This document shows positions 18,617 through 30,936 of a DNA stretch of 64,000 bases, piece by piece (the first letter of the stretch is position 1; the number at the start of each line of letters is the position of its first letter). This DNA is from Phocaeicola plebeius. GTDB taxonomy: Bacteria; Bacteroidota; Bacteroidia; Bacteroidales; Bacteroidaceae. The stretch is from the NCBI GenBank assembly GCA_004558305.1, contig SFDG01000001.1, positions 85,373 through 149,372 on the forward strand, given 5' to 3'. A program made the position numbers and the translations under genes. The notes beneath the pieces are model-generated. The model saw only the letters and a list, made by a program, of their open reading frames with translations, had not been told where the DNA came from and ran no database searches.

Positions 18617-18657
18617 AAAAAAAGCGGCGGCCCTCGCGATAGGCCGCCGCTTTTTTT
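18617..18657. terminator. strong two-way intrinsic terminator downstream of nifJ
   Basis: A perfect 9-bp stem GCGGCGGCC (18624-18632) / GGCCGCCGC (18642-18650) with a 9-nt loop is flanked by seven A on the left and seven T on the right, so it can terminate in both directions. It is 23 nt past the nifJ stop and insulates the downstream phosphodiesterase gene. Confidence 0.9.
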
Positions 18658-18680
18658 AGTTTGTAATCAGAATCATTCGA

Positions 18681-22238
<3,558 letters not shown>

Positions 22239-22325
22239 ACAATTACTAAAAATTAGTTGATAATTATACTTTAAAAGTAATTTCTTCCAAATAGCGACCT
22301 TCTTCCTTCCCGGGGAGCCTGGTCC

Positions 22326-23504
22326 TCAATAGAGGAACCCGAACAGCCAGAGTGGGATATGGTTTCCGTGTCCTATCTCCATTTTATGCATGGCATACCA
22401 CGTTCCCGGAATCGGCTTGAACTTGTTGTATTCGCCGCAGATGCGGAAATTCGTTGTCTCGTCTACGAGGAAGGAACTCCCTTTGTCCCCTTTGTTTACT
22501 TTATGGTCTTTCCACAGCGAGTTGACAAAGAAGGTTTCCCACACGTTTTGTTCTTCCACTTTCACCGGGTAGATGCTGTACATCAAGTTGGTGTTGTGCA
22601 TCATGATTTTGGCCGGCTTCTTGGGGAAGACTTCGTCCTTCGGGTACACCATGTTAATCAGCCTGGCGTCGGCAAGGTACTTGATATAGTTCATCACCGT
22701 GGCACGCGAGGTCTGGATGTCGGCGGCAAGCTGGCTCACATTCGGAGCCACCGGTCCGTCAACCGCAAGCAAATATAGTAATTTTTTTATTCTCGAAAGG
22801 TATTTCAATTCAATTTGTTTGATTAAAAGTATATCTACTTCAATCATCATGTTCATGGTCTTGAGCAAGTTCTCTGAAAAGTTCCTCTTTTCGAGAAAAA
22901 AAGGATAAAATCCGTGGTGCAGGTAGTCTTGAAAATAATTCAGCGGGTGGACATAGGGGAGGATGGTTTTGGCCAGATGTTCGTGGTTGTTCAGGATTTC
23001 GTCGAGACTGAACGGCGAAAAATGGTTGTCGGTCTGCAGGTTCAGGTATTCGCGGAACGAGAAACCGCGCAGGTTGTACGATTTGACAATGCCGTTCAGT
23101 TCGGGATTCTCGTCTTTCAGACGCATGACCGACGAACCGGTGAAGACCATCTTCAGGTGGGGATAGCGGTCGTAGCACGTGCGCAGGTCGTGGCTCCAGT
23201 GGGGCAGCTTGAAAACTTGGTCGATGAGCAGCACCTTTCCGCCACGGCGAACAAACTCGCCGGCAAAATCCACCAGGCTATACTGGGAAAAGTAAAAATT
23301 ATTCATGTTGACGAACAAGCACGAACGGTCCAGCCCGAACTTTTCCTTGGCATATTGCAGCAGAAAAGTCGTTTTTCCCACTCCACGGGTACCCTTGATG
23401 CCTATCAAACGGTCGTTCCAGTTGATTTCATCCATCAGTGCCCGACGGACTGGAGCGTTCGTGTGTTCCACCAAATAGCTATGTGTTCTGTAAAATGCTT
23501 CCAT
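22326..23504 (-). CDS. AAA family ATPase of the AAA_14/DUF4143 type with Walker B E-to-Q change
   Basis: A 392-residue P-loop ATPase with a winged-helix C-terminal half. Walker A is GTRGVGKTT (38-46). Walker B reads VLLIDQVFKLPHW, with Asp95 followed by Gln96 where homologues have Glu (DE-hK-P-W), so ATP hydrolysis may be weak. GSS at the expected sensor position and the SFREYLNL block are typical, and an HTH-like segment (VSQLAADIQTSRATVMNYIKYL) fits the family's C-terminal domain. Function is unknown; the family is widespread and often mobile in Bacteroidales. It has its own promoter (TATATTTG, minus strand 23524-23531). Another member starts at 62868. Confidence 0.85.
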   Translation of the reverse strand: MEAFYRTHSYLVEHTNAPVRRALMDEINWNDRLIGIKGTRGVGKTTFLLQYAKEKFGLDRSCLFVNMNNFYFSQYSLVDFAGEFVRRGGKVLLIDQVFKLPHWSHDLRTCYDRYPHLKMVFTGSSVMRLKDENPELNGIVKSYNLRGFSFREYLNLQTDNHFSPFSLDEILNNHEHLAKTILPYVHPLNYFQDYLHHGFYPFFLEKRNFSENLLKTMNMMIEVDILLIKQIELKYLSRIKKLLYLLAVDGPVAPNVSQLAADIQTSRATVMNYIKYLADARLINMVYPKDEVFPKKPAKIMMHNTNLMYSIYPVKVEEQNVWETFFVNSLWKDHKVNKGDKGSSFLVDETTNFRICGEYNKFKPIPGTWYAMHKMEIGHGNHIPLWLFGFLY

Positions 23505-23523
23505 GAATTCTGATTACTTGCTG

Positions 23524-23531
23524 CAAATATA
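23524..23531 (-). promoter_or_regulatory. AAA ATPase promoter (TTGG, 19 nt, TATATTTG)
   Basis: On the minus strand TTGG, a 19-nt spacer and TATATTTG closely match the Bacteroidetes -33/-7 pattern. The box ends 19 nt before the ATG at 23504. Confidence 0.7.
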
Positions 23532-23626
23532 CGAAGTCTTCCTTATATTGCCAACTGGAGTTGACAAAAAATGAAGGAATTTTTCGGATTGTGTGCAGGA
23601 AAGGAGCTGAATGTACAAAAAAGGTG

Positions 23627-23634
23627 TATCTTTG
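23627..23634 (+). promoter_or_regulatory. -7 box four bases before a start codon (leaderless candidate)
   Basis: TATCTTTG at 23627-23634 is a perfect TAnnTTTG box. Only four bases separate it from the ATG at 23639, so a transcript starting at the expected distance would have essentially no 5' UTR. Confidence 0.65.
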
Positions 23635-23638
23635 TGGT

Positions 23639-24823
23639 ATGATGTATTGTTTTAACCCCAATCATGATATGGCATTGGCGGACGGACGTCCCTATTACCG
23701 TCCGCCTGCCGGAATAGCCGGGATGGAGCGCGACCTCTGTCTGCTGCCGGTGTGGTATGCGCCTGCGGGCAGTGTGGTGAAGGTGGCCGATGAGGAATCG
23801 GCTCGCCGTTGGTTGGCGGACCTTCCCTTGCACGTGCCGGTGGAGGTGGCGGCGGAATGGCAATCTGCAGCGCTGTGCCCATGGGGGTGGAATCCGGCAT
23901 TGGCAGAGCAGTTGCGGCAGGCAGGCCTTCAGGTGGAGAACTGTCCTTCTCCCGAACAGCTGGCACGCATCCGTTATCTGTCGTCGCGCGAACGTTGCAT
24001 CGGCCTCCAACGGTCGTTGCGCGTCTTGCCTGGCGTGGGTGGAGAGGCAGTAGCCTGTACCGACCTCCGTGCGGTGCTCCGGCAGGTAAACGCGTATGGC
24101 GATGCCCTTCTCAAGGCTCCGTGGTCGGGGAGTGGCAGAGGACTGCTCAGAGTATCGGCTGCATCGTGGTCAGCGAATGTGGAGGGATGGGCAGCGAGGG
24201 TCCTGCGGACACAGGGAACACTAATGGTGGAGCCTATATATAATAAGGTAAGAGATTTTGCCATGGAATTCCGTTGCGAGCCCGACGGACGGGTGATGTT
24301 CGGCGGTTATTCACTGTTTGAAACCGATGCGCATGGGAACTATAAGCTGAACAGGCTGCTGTCCGACGGAGCCATTGAAGAACGGCTGGCGCAGGAGGTG
24401 CCGCTTTCGTTGCTGCATACCGTGCGACAGCACCTGGCCATCTGTCTGCAGCGGCTCATTGATTCCTCGTACACGGGCTGGCTGGGCGTGGATATGATGG
24501 TCTGCCGTGAGGGCAAAGGCTATTGGCTGCATCCTTGTGTGGAGGTGAACCTCCGCATGAACATGGGGGTGGTGGCCCGACACTTGTTCGACCGATATGT
24601 GCATCCTGCTGCCTCCGGGCGTTTTCAGGTGGAATACTTTACGGCCGACGGAGACGCCTTGCGCAGCGACCGGGAGAGGAAGCGGTCAGCTCCGCCGGTG
24701 GTGGAAGACGGACGGCTGAAACGGGGCTATCTCAGTTTGACGCCGGTGGGGGAGGCCACCCGCTATCAGGCTTTTGTCCTATTGGATGATGTAAAACAGG
24801 GTTCTTCGGAGCCTATTCTATAA
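23639..24823 (+). CDS. ATP-grasp-like protein of unknown function
   Basis: A 394-residue soluble protein. LLKAPWSGSGRGL looks like the phosphate-binding loop of ATP-grasp ligases, and the later VEPIYNKVRDFAMEF, GWLGVDMMV and EVNLRMNMG fit the nucleotide- and metal-binding tail (E-x-N-x-R) of that fold. I cannot assign a substrate. The start MMYCFNPNHDMALADG is chosen because a TATCTTTG box ends 4 nt upstream, so any longer start would lie upstream of the transcript. The protein is followed after 19 nt by rhaM, so the two are co-transcribed. Nothing else for rhamnose metabolism is nearby. Fold assignment is moderate; gene reality is high. Confidence 0.78.
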   Translation: MMYCFNPNHDMALADGRPYYRPPAGIAGMERDLCLLPVWYAPAGSVVKVADEESARRWLADLPLHVPVEVAAEWQSAALCPWGWNPALAEQLRQAGLQVENCPSPEQLARIRYLSSRERCIGLQRSLRVLPGVGGEAVACTDLRAVLRQVNAYGDALLKAPWSGSGRGLLRVSAASWSANVEGWAARVLRTQGTLMVEPIYNKVRDFAMEFRCEPDGRVMFGGYSLFETDAHGNYKLNRLLSDGAIEERLAQEVPLSLLHTVRQHLAICLQRLIDSSYTGWLGVDMMVCREGKGYWLHPCVEVNLRMNMGVVARHLFDRYVHPAASGRFQVEYFTADGDALRSDRERKRSAPPVVEDGRLKRGYLSLTPVGEATRYQAFVLLDDVKQGSSEPIL

Positions 24824-24842
24824 ACCTTAAAAATTTGAATCG

Positions 24843-25178
24843 ATGAAACGTTATTGTCAGACTTTAGAGCTTTACGACGATCCGGAGCTGATTGCAGCTT
24901 ATGTGGAAGAACATCGTCATGTATGGGACGAAATCAAGGAGGGCCAGCGTAAGGTGGGTATCCTTGACATGCAGATTTACATCCACGGCACCACTCTGTT
25001 CATGATTTGTGATACCGTGGACGATTTCGACTGGGTGAAGGACAACGAACGCCTGGCCCAACTGCCGCGTCAGGCAGAGTGGGAGGCGCATATGTCGAAG
25101 TACCAGAAATCGCTCCCCGGACAGCCTTCGCACGAGAAGTGGAAGATGATGGAACAAATCTTCCACCTCAATGACTGA
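24843..25178 (+). CDS. rhaM: L-rhamnose mutarotase RhaM
   Basis: A 111-residue RhaM/DUF718 protein, which interconverts the alpha and beta anomers of L-rhamnose so that RhaA and transport systems can use it. The start (KRYCQTLELYDDPELIAAYVEEHRHVWDEI) and the block MQIYIHGTTLFMICDTVDDFDW fit the family over its full length. It acts in the cytoplasm. It is unusual in lying directly behind an ATP-grasp-like gene rather than with rhaI/rhaB/rhaT, and expression should come from the leaderless-type promoter at 23627. It converges on cdd, with a 14-nt gap. Confidence 0.88.
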   Translation: MKRYCQTLELYDDPELIAAYVEEHRHVWDEIKEGQRKVGILDMQIYIHGTTLFMICDTVDDFDWVKDNERLAQLPRQAEWEAHMSKYQKSLPGQPSHEKWKMMEQIFHLND

Positions 25179-25192
25179 GTGGATACTTCCTC

Positions 25193-25669
25193 TCACAGGA
25201 ATTCACTGTCGAAGGCGAAGGGCAGGAGGTGCTGGACACCGTTGATTCGATAGATTTCTTCGGTCCCTGACATCAGGAGGGTCATCGGACGACCGAAGCG
25301 TTGCTCGGTTTCCAGCATCACCTGCCGGCAGGCACCGCAGGGGGGAAGGGGACGGGACAGCAGTCCGGCTTCATTGCGGGCGGCGATGGCCAGGGCGACG
25401 ACGGCAGCGGTCGGGTATCGGGAATTGGCATAGAACAGGGTTGTCCGTTCAGCGCACAATCCGGAAGGATAGACTGCGTTTTCCTGGTTGGTGCCGCTGA
25501 CCGTTTCACCGTTCTCAAGCAGTACGGCAGCACCTACCGAGAAGTGTGAGTAGGGGGCATAGCTGCGGAGGGTAGCTTCGCGGGCTGCATCGACCAGTCG
25601 TTGCTCTTCAGCCGACAGTTCTTCGTAGCGAAGGGCTTCGGTAGACAGGGATAGATGGATTTCTCTCAT
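25193..25669 (-). CDS. cdd: cytidine deaminase
   Basis: A 158-residue tetramer-type cytidine deaminase (cytidine or deoxycytidine to uridine + NH3), pyrimidine salvage. The zinc site is seen as CAERTTL (first Cys ligand with catalytic Glu) and PPCGACRQ (second and third Cys ligands). SHFSVGAAVLLENG is the conserved N-terminal part that binds nucleoside. The gene is transcribed from a TAACTTTG box on the minus strand (25692-25699), 22 nt upstream. It is divergent from the LysM protein gene. The assignment is firm. Confidence 0.95.
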   Translation of the reverse strand: MREIHLSLSTEALRYEELSAEEQRLVDAAREATLRSYAPYSHFSVGAAVLLENGETVSGTNQENAVYPSGLCAERTTLFYANSRYPTAAVVALAIAARNEAGLLSRPLPPCGACRQVMLETEQRFGRPMTLLMSGTEEIYRINGVQHLLPFAFDSEFL

Positions 25670-25691
25670 AACGGAAGGGATTGGTTTTCTA

Positions 25692-25699
25692 CAAAGTTA
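25692..25699 (-). promoter_or_regulatory. cdd -7 box (TAACTTTG)
   Basis: A minus-strand TAACTTTG 22 nt upstream of the cdd ATG. A divergent TATCTTTA box at 25742-25749 faces the LysM gene, giving a compact two-way promoter region. Confidence 0.65.
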
Positions 25700-25741
25700 G
25701 GAAATCTGTCGGAATGTACCAAGAATCCGAGAAGAAATGCG

Positions 25742-25749
25742 TATCTTTA
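25742..25749 (+). promoter_or_regulatory. -7 box of the LysM glucosaminidase gene (TATCTTTA)
   Basis: TATCTTTA differs from TAnnTTTG only at the last base and ends 19 nt before the ATG at 25769. It decides that start over an open frame reaching back to 25655. Confidence 0.55.
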
Positions 25750-25768
25750 CGGCCAAATCCTAAAAACT

Positions 25769-26662
25769 ATGACAACCATGAATGTTCGTAAATGGCTATG
25801 CCTGGCATGTCTGCTGGTGGCCGTCAGTGTGTCGGCACAGCAGCGTAACAAGGCATACGAAGAGTATATCAAGAAGTACCGTGAACTGGCTGTGCAGGAG
25901 ATGAAGCGCTATCACATCCCGGCCAGCATCACGCTGGCACAGGGATTGTTGGAATCGGGGGCGGGCAAAAGCGAACTGGCCCGCAAGTCGCACAACCATT
26001 TTGGCATCAAGTGCGGAAAGGGATGGGATGGCCCTACGGTGAGCCACGATGATGATGCCAGCGGTGAGTGTTTCCGCAAGTACAAGCATCCCAAGGAATC
26101 GTACGAAGACCATTCGAAGTTCCTACGCACGGGAGCACGTTATGCTTTTCTGTTCAACCTGAAGGTGACGGACTACAAAGGCTGGGCCAGGGGACTGAAA
26201 AGGGCAGGGTATGCCACAGACCCGCGGTATGCTGACCGCCTCATCGGAATCATCGAACTGTATCACCTGGACCAATATGACCGGAAGGGAGGGCTGCAAT
26301 GGATGAAAAAGGTGGGAGAGCCTCACCAGCCGTATATGGCCAATGACTTGGTGTATATTCTGGCTCGGCCGGGGGATACGTTCCACCTGTTGTCCAAGGA
26401 GTTTGACATCAGTGCACGGAAACTTCGTTCGTGGAACGAGCTGCCGAAGGATTACCAATTCAGAGGTGGGGAAGTGGTCTACTTGGAAAAGAAACGGCGG
26501 AGAGCGTCGAAGGAGCATTTCATGCACATCGTGAAGCGGGGAGATTCTATGTATTCCATTGCCCAGACTTATGGCATTCGCTTGGACAGGCTCTATAAAC
26601 TGAACAAGATGGCGGCGGATGCTCCTGCTCCGAAGGTCGGGGACCGCATCTGGCTGCGGTGA
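25769..26662 (+). CDS. secreted glucosaminidase with two LysM-like domains
   Basis: A 297-residue exported murein hydrolase. A signal peptide (LCLACLLVAVSVSAQ) is followed by an N-acetylglucosaminidase (FlgJ/LytG-type) domain at about residues 30-170 with the catalytic Glu in ITLAQGLLESGAGKSELA and the HNHFGIKCG block. Two LysM-like segments follow: YILARPGDTFHLLSKEFDISARKLRSWNEL and MHIVKRGDSMYSIAQTYGIRLDRLYKLN. The enzyme should cut the GlcNAc-MurNAc bond of peptidoglycan in the periplasm. The start was set by the promoter at 25742. It converges on the M20 peptidase gene across a palindromic repeat. Confidence 0.92.
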   Translation: MTTMNVRKWLCLACLLVAVSVSAQQRNKAYEEYIKKYRELAVQEMKRYHIPASITLAQGLLESGAGKSELARKSHNHFGIKCGKGWDGPTVSHDDDASGECFRKYKHPKESYEDHSKFLRTGARYAFLFNLKVTDYKGWARGLKRAGYATDPRYADRLIGIIELYHLDQYDRKGGLQWMKKVGEPHQPYMANDLVYILARPGDTFHLLSKEFDISARKLRSWNELPKDYQFRGGEVVYLEKKRRRASKEHFMHIVKRGDSMYSIAQTYGIRLDRLYKLNKMAADAPAPKVGDRIWLR

Positions 26663-26696
26663 GATGGGGGCCATGTAAAGGCCGATATATATCAAA

Positions 26697-26792
26697 TTGT
26701 CATGTTGAATTGACATTCTGAATTCTCTTTTGAATTGTCATTCTTCACTTTCGTTCAGAATGACAACTAAAAATGACAATTCAACATGACAA
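26697..26792. repeat. nested inverted repeat between convergent genes
   Basis: The outer arms TTGTCATGTTGAATTG (26697-26712) and its exact reverse complement at 26777-26792 form a perfect 16-bp stem. The inner arms TGACATTCTGAA (26711-26722) and TTCAGAATGACA (26755-26766) match at 11 of 12 positions. It belongs to the GTCATTCTGAA palindromic family and lies between two convergent genes, where it could act as a two-way terminator. Confidence 0.75.
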
Positions 26793-26827
26793 CTAAGAAT
26801 GACAACAAAGCGGGGTGTCTTGCCCGT

Positions 26828-28183
26828 TTAGCCGTAATTCTTGTGGAACTCGACAACCGCCTCGATACCTTTTCGGAAGATGTCGAGCGAGAAGTTCTCG
26901 TTCGGCGAGTGGATGGCATCGCTTTCCAGTCCAAAGCCCATCAGGATTGTCTTGATACCCAGTATCTGTTCGAAGTCGTTGATGATGGGAATGCTTCCCC
27001 CGCGACGGACGGCCAGCGGCTGCTTGCCGAACGCTTTGGCGAATCCTTTTTCGGCGGCCTGGTAGGCAGGCAGATTGATGGGACAGACATAGCCTTCGCC
27101 TCCGTGCATGGGAGTCACTTTCACTTGTACGTAGTCGGGAGCGATGGCTGCGATGTAGTCGACAAACAGCTGCGAGATGATTTCGTGACGTTGGTGGGGG
27201 ACCAGACGGGTGGAGACCTTGGCATACGCCTTCGAGGGAAGGACCGTCTTCGAGCCTTCCCCGGTATAGCCGCCCCAGATTCCACACACATCGAACGACG
27301 GGCGACAACTGTTGCGTTCCAAGGTAGAATAGCCGGCTTCTCCTTTCAGGGCCTTCACACCGATGGCCTGTTTGTACTTTTCTTCATCGAACGGGATATG
27401 AGCAATCATGTCTCGTTCGGCAGTCGGTACCTCCTCCACGTCATCGTAGAAATGAGGAATGGTGATGCGACCGTCGGCATCGACCATTTGTGCCAGCATT
27501 TCGCAGAGCGTGTTGATGGGGTTGGCTACAGCTCCTCCGAAATGTCCTGAATGCAGGTCACGGTTCGGACCCGTCACTTCAATTTCCCAGTAAGCCAGTC
27601 CGCGCAGGCCAGTGGTCAGGGAAGGCAGGTCAGCCCCCAGCATACTGGTGTCGGACACCAGGATAATGTCGGCTTTCAGCAGCTCCTTGTGCTCTTTCAG
27701 GAATGCATTCAGACTGGGCGAACCGATTTCCTCCTCGCCTTCGAAGATGAATTTCACATTATGTGTCAGCAGGCTTTCGCGGACCAGGTATTCGAACGCT
27801 TTTACCTGAATCATGGCCTGTCCCTTATCGTCATCGGCACCTCGGGCATAGAGACGGCCGTCGCGGACTTCCGGTTCGAAGGGCTGGCTTTTCCACAGTT
27901 CCAGGGGTTCTGCAGGCATCACATCGTAGTGAGCATAAATCAATACGGTGGGGGCATCGGCTGCTACGTGCTTCTCGGCAAAGACCAGCGGATGGCCCTG
28001 TGAGGGCATGACGTGCGCTTCGTCTGCTCCTGCTTCCAGCAGCAGCTGTTTCCACCGTTCGGCGCAGGCCAGCATGTCCTCCTTGTGTTGCGGAAGGGCA
28101 CTGATACTGGGGATGCGGATCAGACTGGACCATTCGTCCAGAAACCGGGCTTCATTCTCCCGGATGTATTCCTTGATTTCCAT
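26828..28183 (-). CDS. M20 family metallo-dipeptidase
   Basis: A 451-residue zinc dipeptidase of the M20 (CNDP-like) family. Metal and catalytic residues are visible in LIYAHYDVMPAEP (His and Asp), GADDDKGQ (bridging Asp), FEGEEEIGSPS (general base Glu-Glu) and VSDTSMLG. PNRDLHSGHFGGAV is the dimerisation-lid signature. There is no signal peptide, so it is cytoplasmic, probably in peptide use. The gene ends near the 26697 palindrome and starts 17 nt after the aroC stop, so the two may be co-transcribed. Confidence 0.94.
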   Translation of the reverse strand: MEIKEYIRENEARFLDEWSSLIRIPSISALPQHKEDMLACAERWKQLLLEAGADEAHVMPSQGHPLVFAEKHVAADAPTVLIYAHYDVMPAEPLELWKSQPFEPEVRDGRLYARGADDDKGQAMIQVKAFEYLVRESLLTHNVKFIFEGEEEIGSPSLNAFLKEHKELLKADIILVSDTSMLGADLPSLTTGLRGLAYWEIEVTGPNRDLHSGHFGGAVANPINTLCEMLAQMVDADGRITIPHFYDDVEEVPTAERDMIAHIPFDEEKYKQAIGVKALKGEAGYSTLERNSCRPSFDVCGIWGGYTGEGSKTVLPSKAYAKVSTRLVPHQRHEIISQLFVDYIAAIAPDYVQVKVTPMHGGEGYVCPINLPAYQAAEKGFAKAFGKQPLAVRRGGSIPIINDFEQILGIKTILMGFGLESDAIHSPNENFSLDIFRKGIEAVVEFHKNYG

Positions 28184-28200
28184 GGTATTTTTATGTTAGG

Positions 28201-29274
28201 TTAGAGTCTTGTGGTTTTGTTCAGCAAGTAGTGGTCGAGCAGGGTGATGGCAGCCATGGCTTCCACGATGGGGACGGCCCTTGGCAGGACACAAGGGTCA
28301 TGGCGGCCTCTTGCTTTCAGGAGGGTTTCGTTGCCGTCCTTGTCCACGGTGGGCTGTTCCATCAGTACCGTGGCCACCGGCTTGAAAGCCACGCGGAAAT
28401 AGATGTCCTCGCCATTGCTGATGCCGCCCTGGATGCCTCCCGAACGGTTGGTACGCAAGGCGATGCGTCCGTTGTCGTTATAAAAGATGTCGTTTTGCTC
28501 ACTGCCCTTCAGTTCCATGCTGCCGAACCCTTGACCGTATTCGAATCCTTTCACGGCATTGATGCTGAGCATGGCACTGCCCAAGGCGGCGTGGAGCTTC
28601 CCGAAAGCCGGCGAACCTAAGCCGATGGGACAGCCCTGGATGACACAGCTGATGACACCTCCCACTGTATTTCCTTCACCCTTCACCTGACGGATGTATG
28701 CTTCCATCTGCTGGGCCAGGACCGGGTCGGGGCAACGTACCGGATTGTTCTCAATGGTGGAGAGGTCGTAGTGTGTATACTCCTTGTCGAGCTTCAGGGA
28801 ACCCACTTGGGCCGTGAAGGCCGTGATACGGATACCCAACTGTCGCAAAGCCAGTTTGGCCAAGGCACCTGCCACGACACGCGAGATGGTTTCCCGCGCC
28901 GAGGAGCGTCCTCCACCCCGATGGTCGCGGATGCCGTATTTCTGGGTGTATGTATAGTCGGCGTGAGAAGGGCGGTACACGTCCTTCATGTTGTCATAAT
29001 CGTTCGAGTGCTGGTTGGTGTTCCACACACAGAACCCGATGGGGCATCCCGTAGATATGCCGTCGTAGATGCCCGAGAGAAACTCCACGGCATCGGCTTC
29101 CTTGCGGGCCGTGGTAATGGCCGACTGTCCCGGACGACGTCGGTTCAGTTCCTGCTGGATGAAGTCCTCGTCGATGGCAATGCCGGCGGGAAACCCGTCG
29201 ATGACACCGCCGATGGCCTTCCCGTGGGATTCGCCGAAACTGGTCAGTCGGAAAATGGTTCCTATTGTATTCAT
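28201..29274 (-). CDS. aroC: chorismate synthase
   Basis: A 357-residue FMN-dependent chorismate synthase (EPSP to chorismate), last common step of aromatic biosynthesis. Conserved blocks: [19 protein letters not shown] at the N-terminus, [27 protein letters not shown] (FMN/EPSP site) and the C-terminal [18 protein letters not shown]. Full length. It is followed by the M20 dipeptidase gene on the same strand. aroE is 23 kb away, so the pathway genes are dispersed. Confidence 0.96.
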   Translation of the reverse strand: MNTIGTIFRLTSFGESHGKAIGGVIDGFPAGIAIDEDFIQQELNRRRPGQSAITTARKEADAVEFLSGIYDGISTGCPIGFCVWNTNQHSNDYDNMKDVYRPSHADYTYTQKYGIRDHRGGGRSSARETISRVVAGALAKLALRQLGIRITAFTAQVGSLKLDKEYTHYDLSTIENNPVRCPDPVLAQQMEAYIRQVKGEGNTVGGVISCVIQGCPIGLGSPAFGKLHAALGSAMLSINAVKGFEYGQGFGSMELKGSEQNDIFYNDNGRIALRTNRSGGIQGGISNGEDIYFRVAFKPVATVLMEQPTVDKDGNETLLKARGRHDPCVLPRAVPIVEAMAAITLLDHYLLNKTTRL

Positions 29275-29322
29275 ATTTTTTGCTGTTAATGTATAGAAGT
29301 GTCGTTGGATGGGAAGGGGGAT

Positions 29323-30255
29323 TCAGAACCGGCTGCCTGCGCCGCCGCCTCCAAAGCTACCGCCTCCAAAACTGCCACCCCCGAAGCTGCTGCCTCCGAA
29401 ACCGCCTCCGAAGCTTCTTCCTCCGCCAAAGCCGCCCATGAACGGACCGCTGCTGCCGCCCCGGTGGATGTCATTGTCTTCGTTGCGACGGCGCGTCTCC
29501 GTCTTGGTGAATCCGCAATGGCTACAACGGTAGGTCACTTCCTCGGTGCGGGAACCCAGGAAGCGGGACACCGTACGAACGGACACTTCATGCAGGGTGT
29601 GCTGTCCGCACGACGGGCATTTGGTGCGGTGGCGGTGGGCTATCCATAGAATGGTGCCGCTGCCCCCTATAAGGAAGACCAGCAGGGCCAAGAGAATCCA
29701 AAGGTCTTCGTCCACCGGCTCGTCTCCGCCCGGAGTAAATTCTTCTGATCCTTCCAGAATTTTCCGTACCACTTCGATGCCGGCCAGCATTCCTTCGTCC
29801 CATCGTTCCTGGCCCAGCAGTCGGTTCATGTAGCGCACCTGAATCTGCTTGCAGGTGGCATCGGGCAATACCCCTTCCAGCCCGTAGCCGGTGGCAAACT
29901 GAATGCACCGCTCGCCGGTGACGAGCAGGATGACCAGACCGCTGTTCTGCTCCTTGCGCCCTACACCGTTGCGTTGTCCCAACTGGTAGGCAAACTCGAA
30001 GCAGTCGCCGCCCTCGATGTTCTCCAAGACGGCCACGAGGACCTGGATTCCCGTTTTCTGTTCCAGTGCGAAAAGCGTGGTGTCGATGGCGGCAACGGCC
30101 TGTGCCGACAGGATGCCGTCGGGATTGATGGCATAGCGTGAGCGGTCCTGTAAGTGCACCATCGGTACCTCCTCCACCTTGTATTCCTTGGCGGAGAGTA
30201 TGGCCGGATGGCCCAGGCAGAGCAGTAGCCCGACGAGTGCAAAGAAGTGTTTCAT
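29323..30255 (-). CDS. TPM-domain protein with zinc ribbon and Gly-rich tail
   Basis: A 310-residue exported protein. A signal peptide precedes the TPM (TLP18.3/Psb32/MOLO-1) domain at residues 30-175 (LSAQAVAAIDTTLFALEQKTGIQVLVAVLENIEG; then GLVILLVTGERCIQFATGYGLEG). One TM segment (LWILLALLVFLIGGSGTILWI) is followed by a zinc-ribbon (CPSCGQHTLH...CSHCGFT). The last 40 residues are Gly/Ser/Phe repeats (GGSFGGGSFGG), common in this family. It starts 11 nt after the lemA stop; lemA-TPM pairs are frequent and may work at the envelope. The biochemical role is unknown. Confidence 0.88.
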   Translation of the reverse strand: MKHFFALVGLLLCLGHPAILSAKEYKVEEVPMVHLQDRSRYAINPDGILSAQAVAAIDTTLFALEQKTGIQVLVAVLENIEGGDCFEFAYQLGQRNGVGRKEQNSGLVILLVTGERCIQFATGYGLEGVLPDATCKQIQVRYMNRLLGQERWDEGMLAGIEVVRKILEGSEEFTPGGDEPVDEDLWILLALLVFLIGGSGTILWIAHRHRTKCPSCGQHTLHEVSVRTVSRFLGSRTEEVTYRCSHCGFTKTETRRRNEDNDIHRGGSSGPFMGGFGGGRSFGGGFGGSSFGGGSFGGGSFGGGGAGSRF

Positions 30256-30266
30256 GCCGGAGGGGA

Positions 30267-30857
30267 TTAGAATTTCACTTCGGGAGCCTTTTCGGCACCC
30301 TCCTGTGCTTCGAAGTAAGGACGTTTCTCAAAGCCGAACATGCTGGCAAAGAGGGTACGGGGGAACTGGCGGATGGTGGTGTTGTAAGTACGTGCCACTT
30401 CATTGAAGTTGCGCCGTTCCACACTGATGCGGTTTTCAGTACCTTCCAGTTGGGCCATGAGGGTCTGGAAGTTCTCGTTGGCCTTCAGGTCCGGATAGCT
30501 TTCGGTGACAGCCAGCAGACGGCCCAATGCTGCTCCCAGCTCACCTTGGGCCTTTTGGTAAGCCTGCATCTTTTCAGATGTCAGGTCATCCATGCTGATG
30601 GTCATCTGGGTGGCTTTGGCACGTGCGCTGACCACGGCATCCAAAGTGGATTTTTCGTGTTCGGCATATCCTTTCACCGTATTGACCAGGTTGGGTATCA
30701 GGTCGGCACGACGCTGGTACTGGTTTTCTACATTGCTCCATGCCGTGCTGACAGCCTCGTCCTGAATCACCATATCGTTGTACGAGCCTTTGCACCAGCT
30801 GAAGAGTCCGATGGCAATGACGGCTACGACAATCAGGATTATCCATGTTTTTTTCAT
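30267..30857 (-). CDS. lemA: LemA family protein
   Basis: A 196-residue LemA protein: N-terminal TM anchor (TWIILIVVAVIAIGLFSWC) and a helical body containing the family signature VENQYQRRADLIPNLVNTVKGYAEHEKSTLDAVVSARAKA. The body should lie on the periplasmic side. Its molecular function is unknown; coupling to a TPM-domain gene is common across bacteria. Its promoter is the minus-strand TATGTTTG at 30892-30899. Confidence 0.93.
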   Translation of the reverse strand: MKKTWIILIVVAVIAIGLFSWCKGSYNDMVIQDEAVSTAWSNVENQYQRRADLIPNLVNTVKGYAEHEKSTLDAVVSARAKATQMTISMDDLTSEKMQAYQKAQGELGAALGRLLAVTESYPDLKANENFQTLMAQLEGTENRISVERRNFNEVARTYNTTIRQFPRTLFASMFGFEKRPYFEAQEGAEKAPEVKF

Positions 30858-30891
30858 ACGTTGTAATTTTATAATTGGTTAGTTCAGTTGG

Positions 30892-30899
30892 CAAACATA
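30892..30899 (-). promoter_or_regulatory. lemA-TPM operon -7 box (TATGTTTG)
   Basis: A minus-strand TATGTTTG, fitting TAnnTTTG, 34 nt upstream of the lemA ATG. It separates the lemA-TPM pair from the sigma-factor operon upstream. Confidence 0.65.
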
Positions 30900-30936
30900 C
30901 GAAAAAACACGAAAACTACGAAGTATTTAAGTCTTT

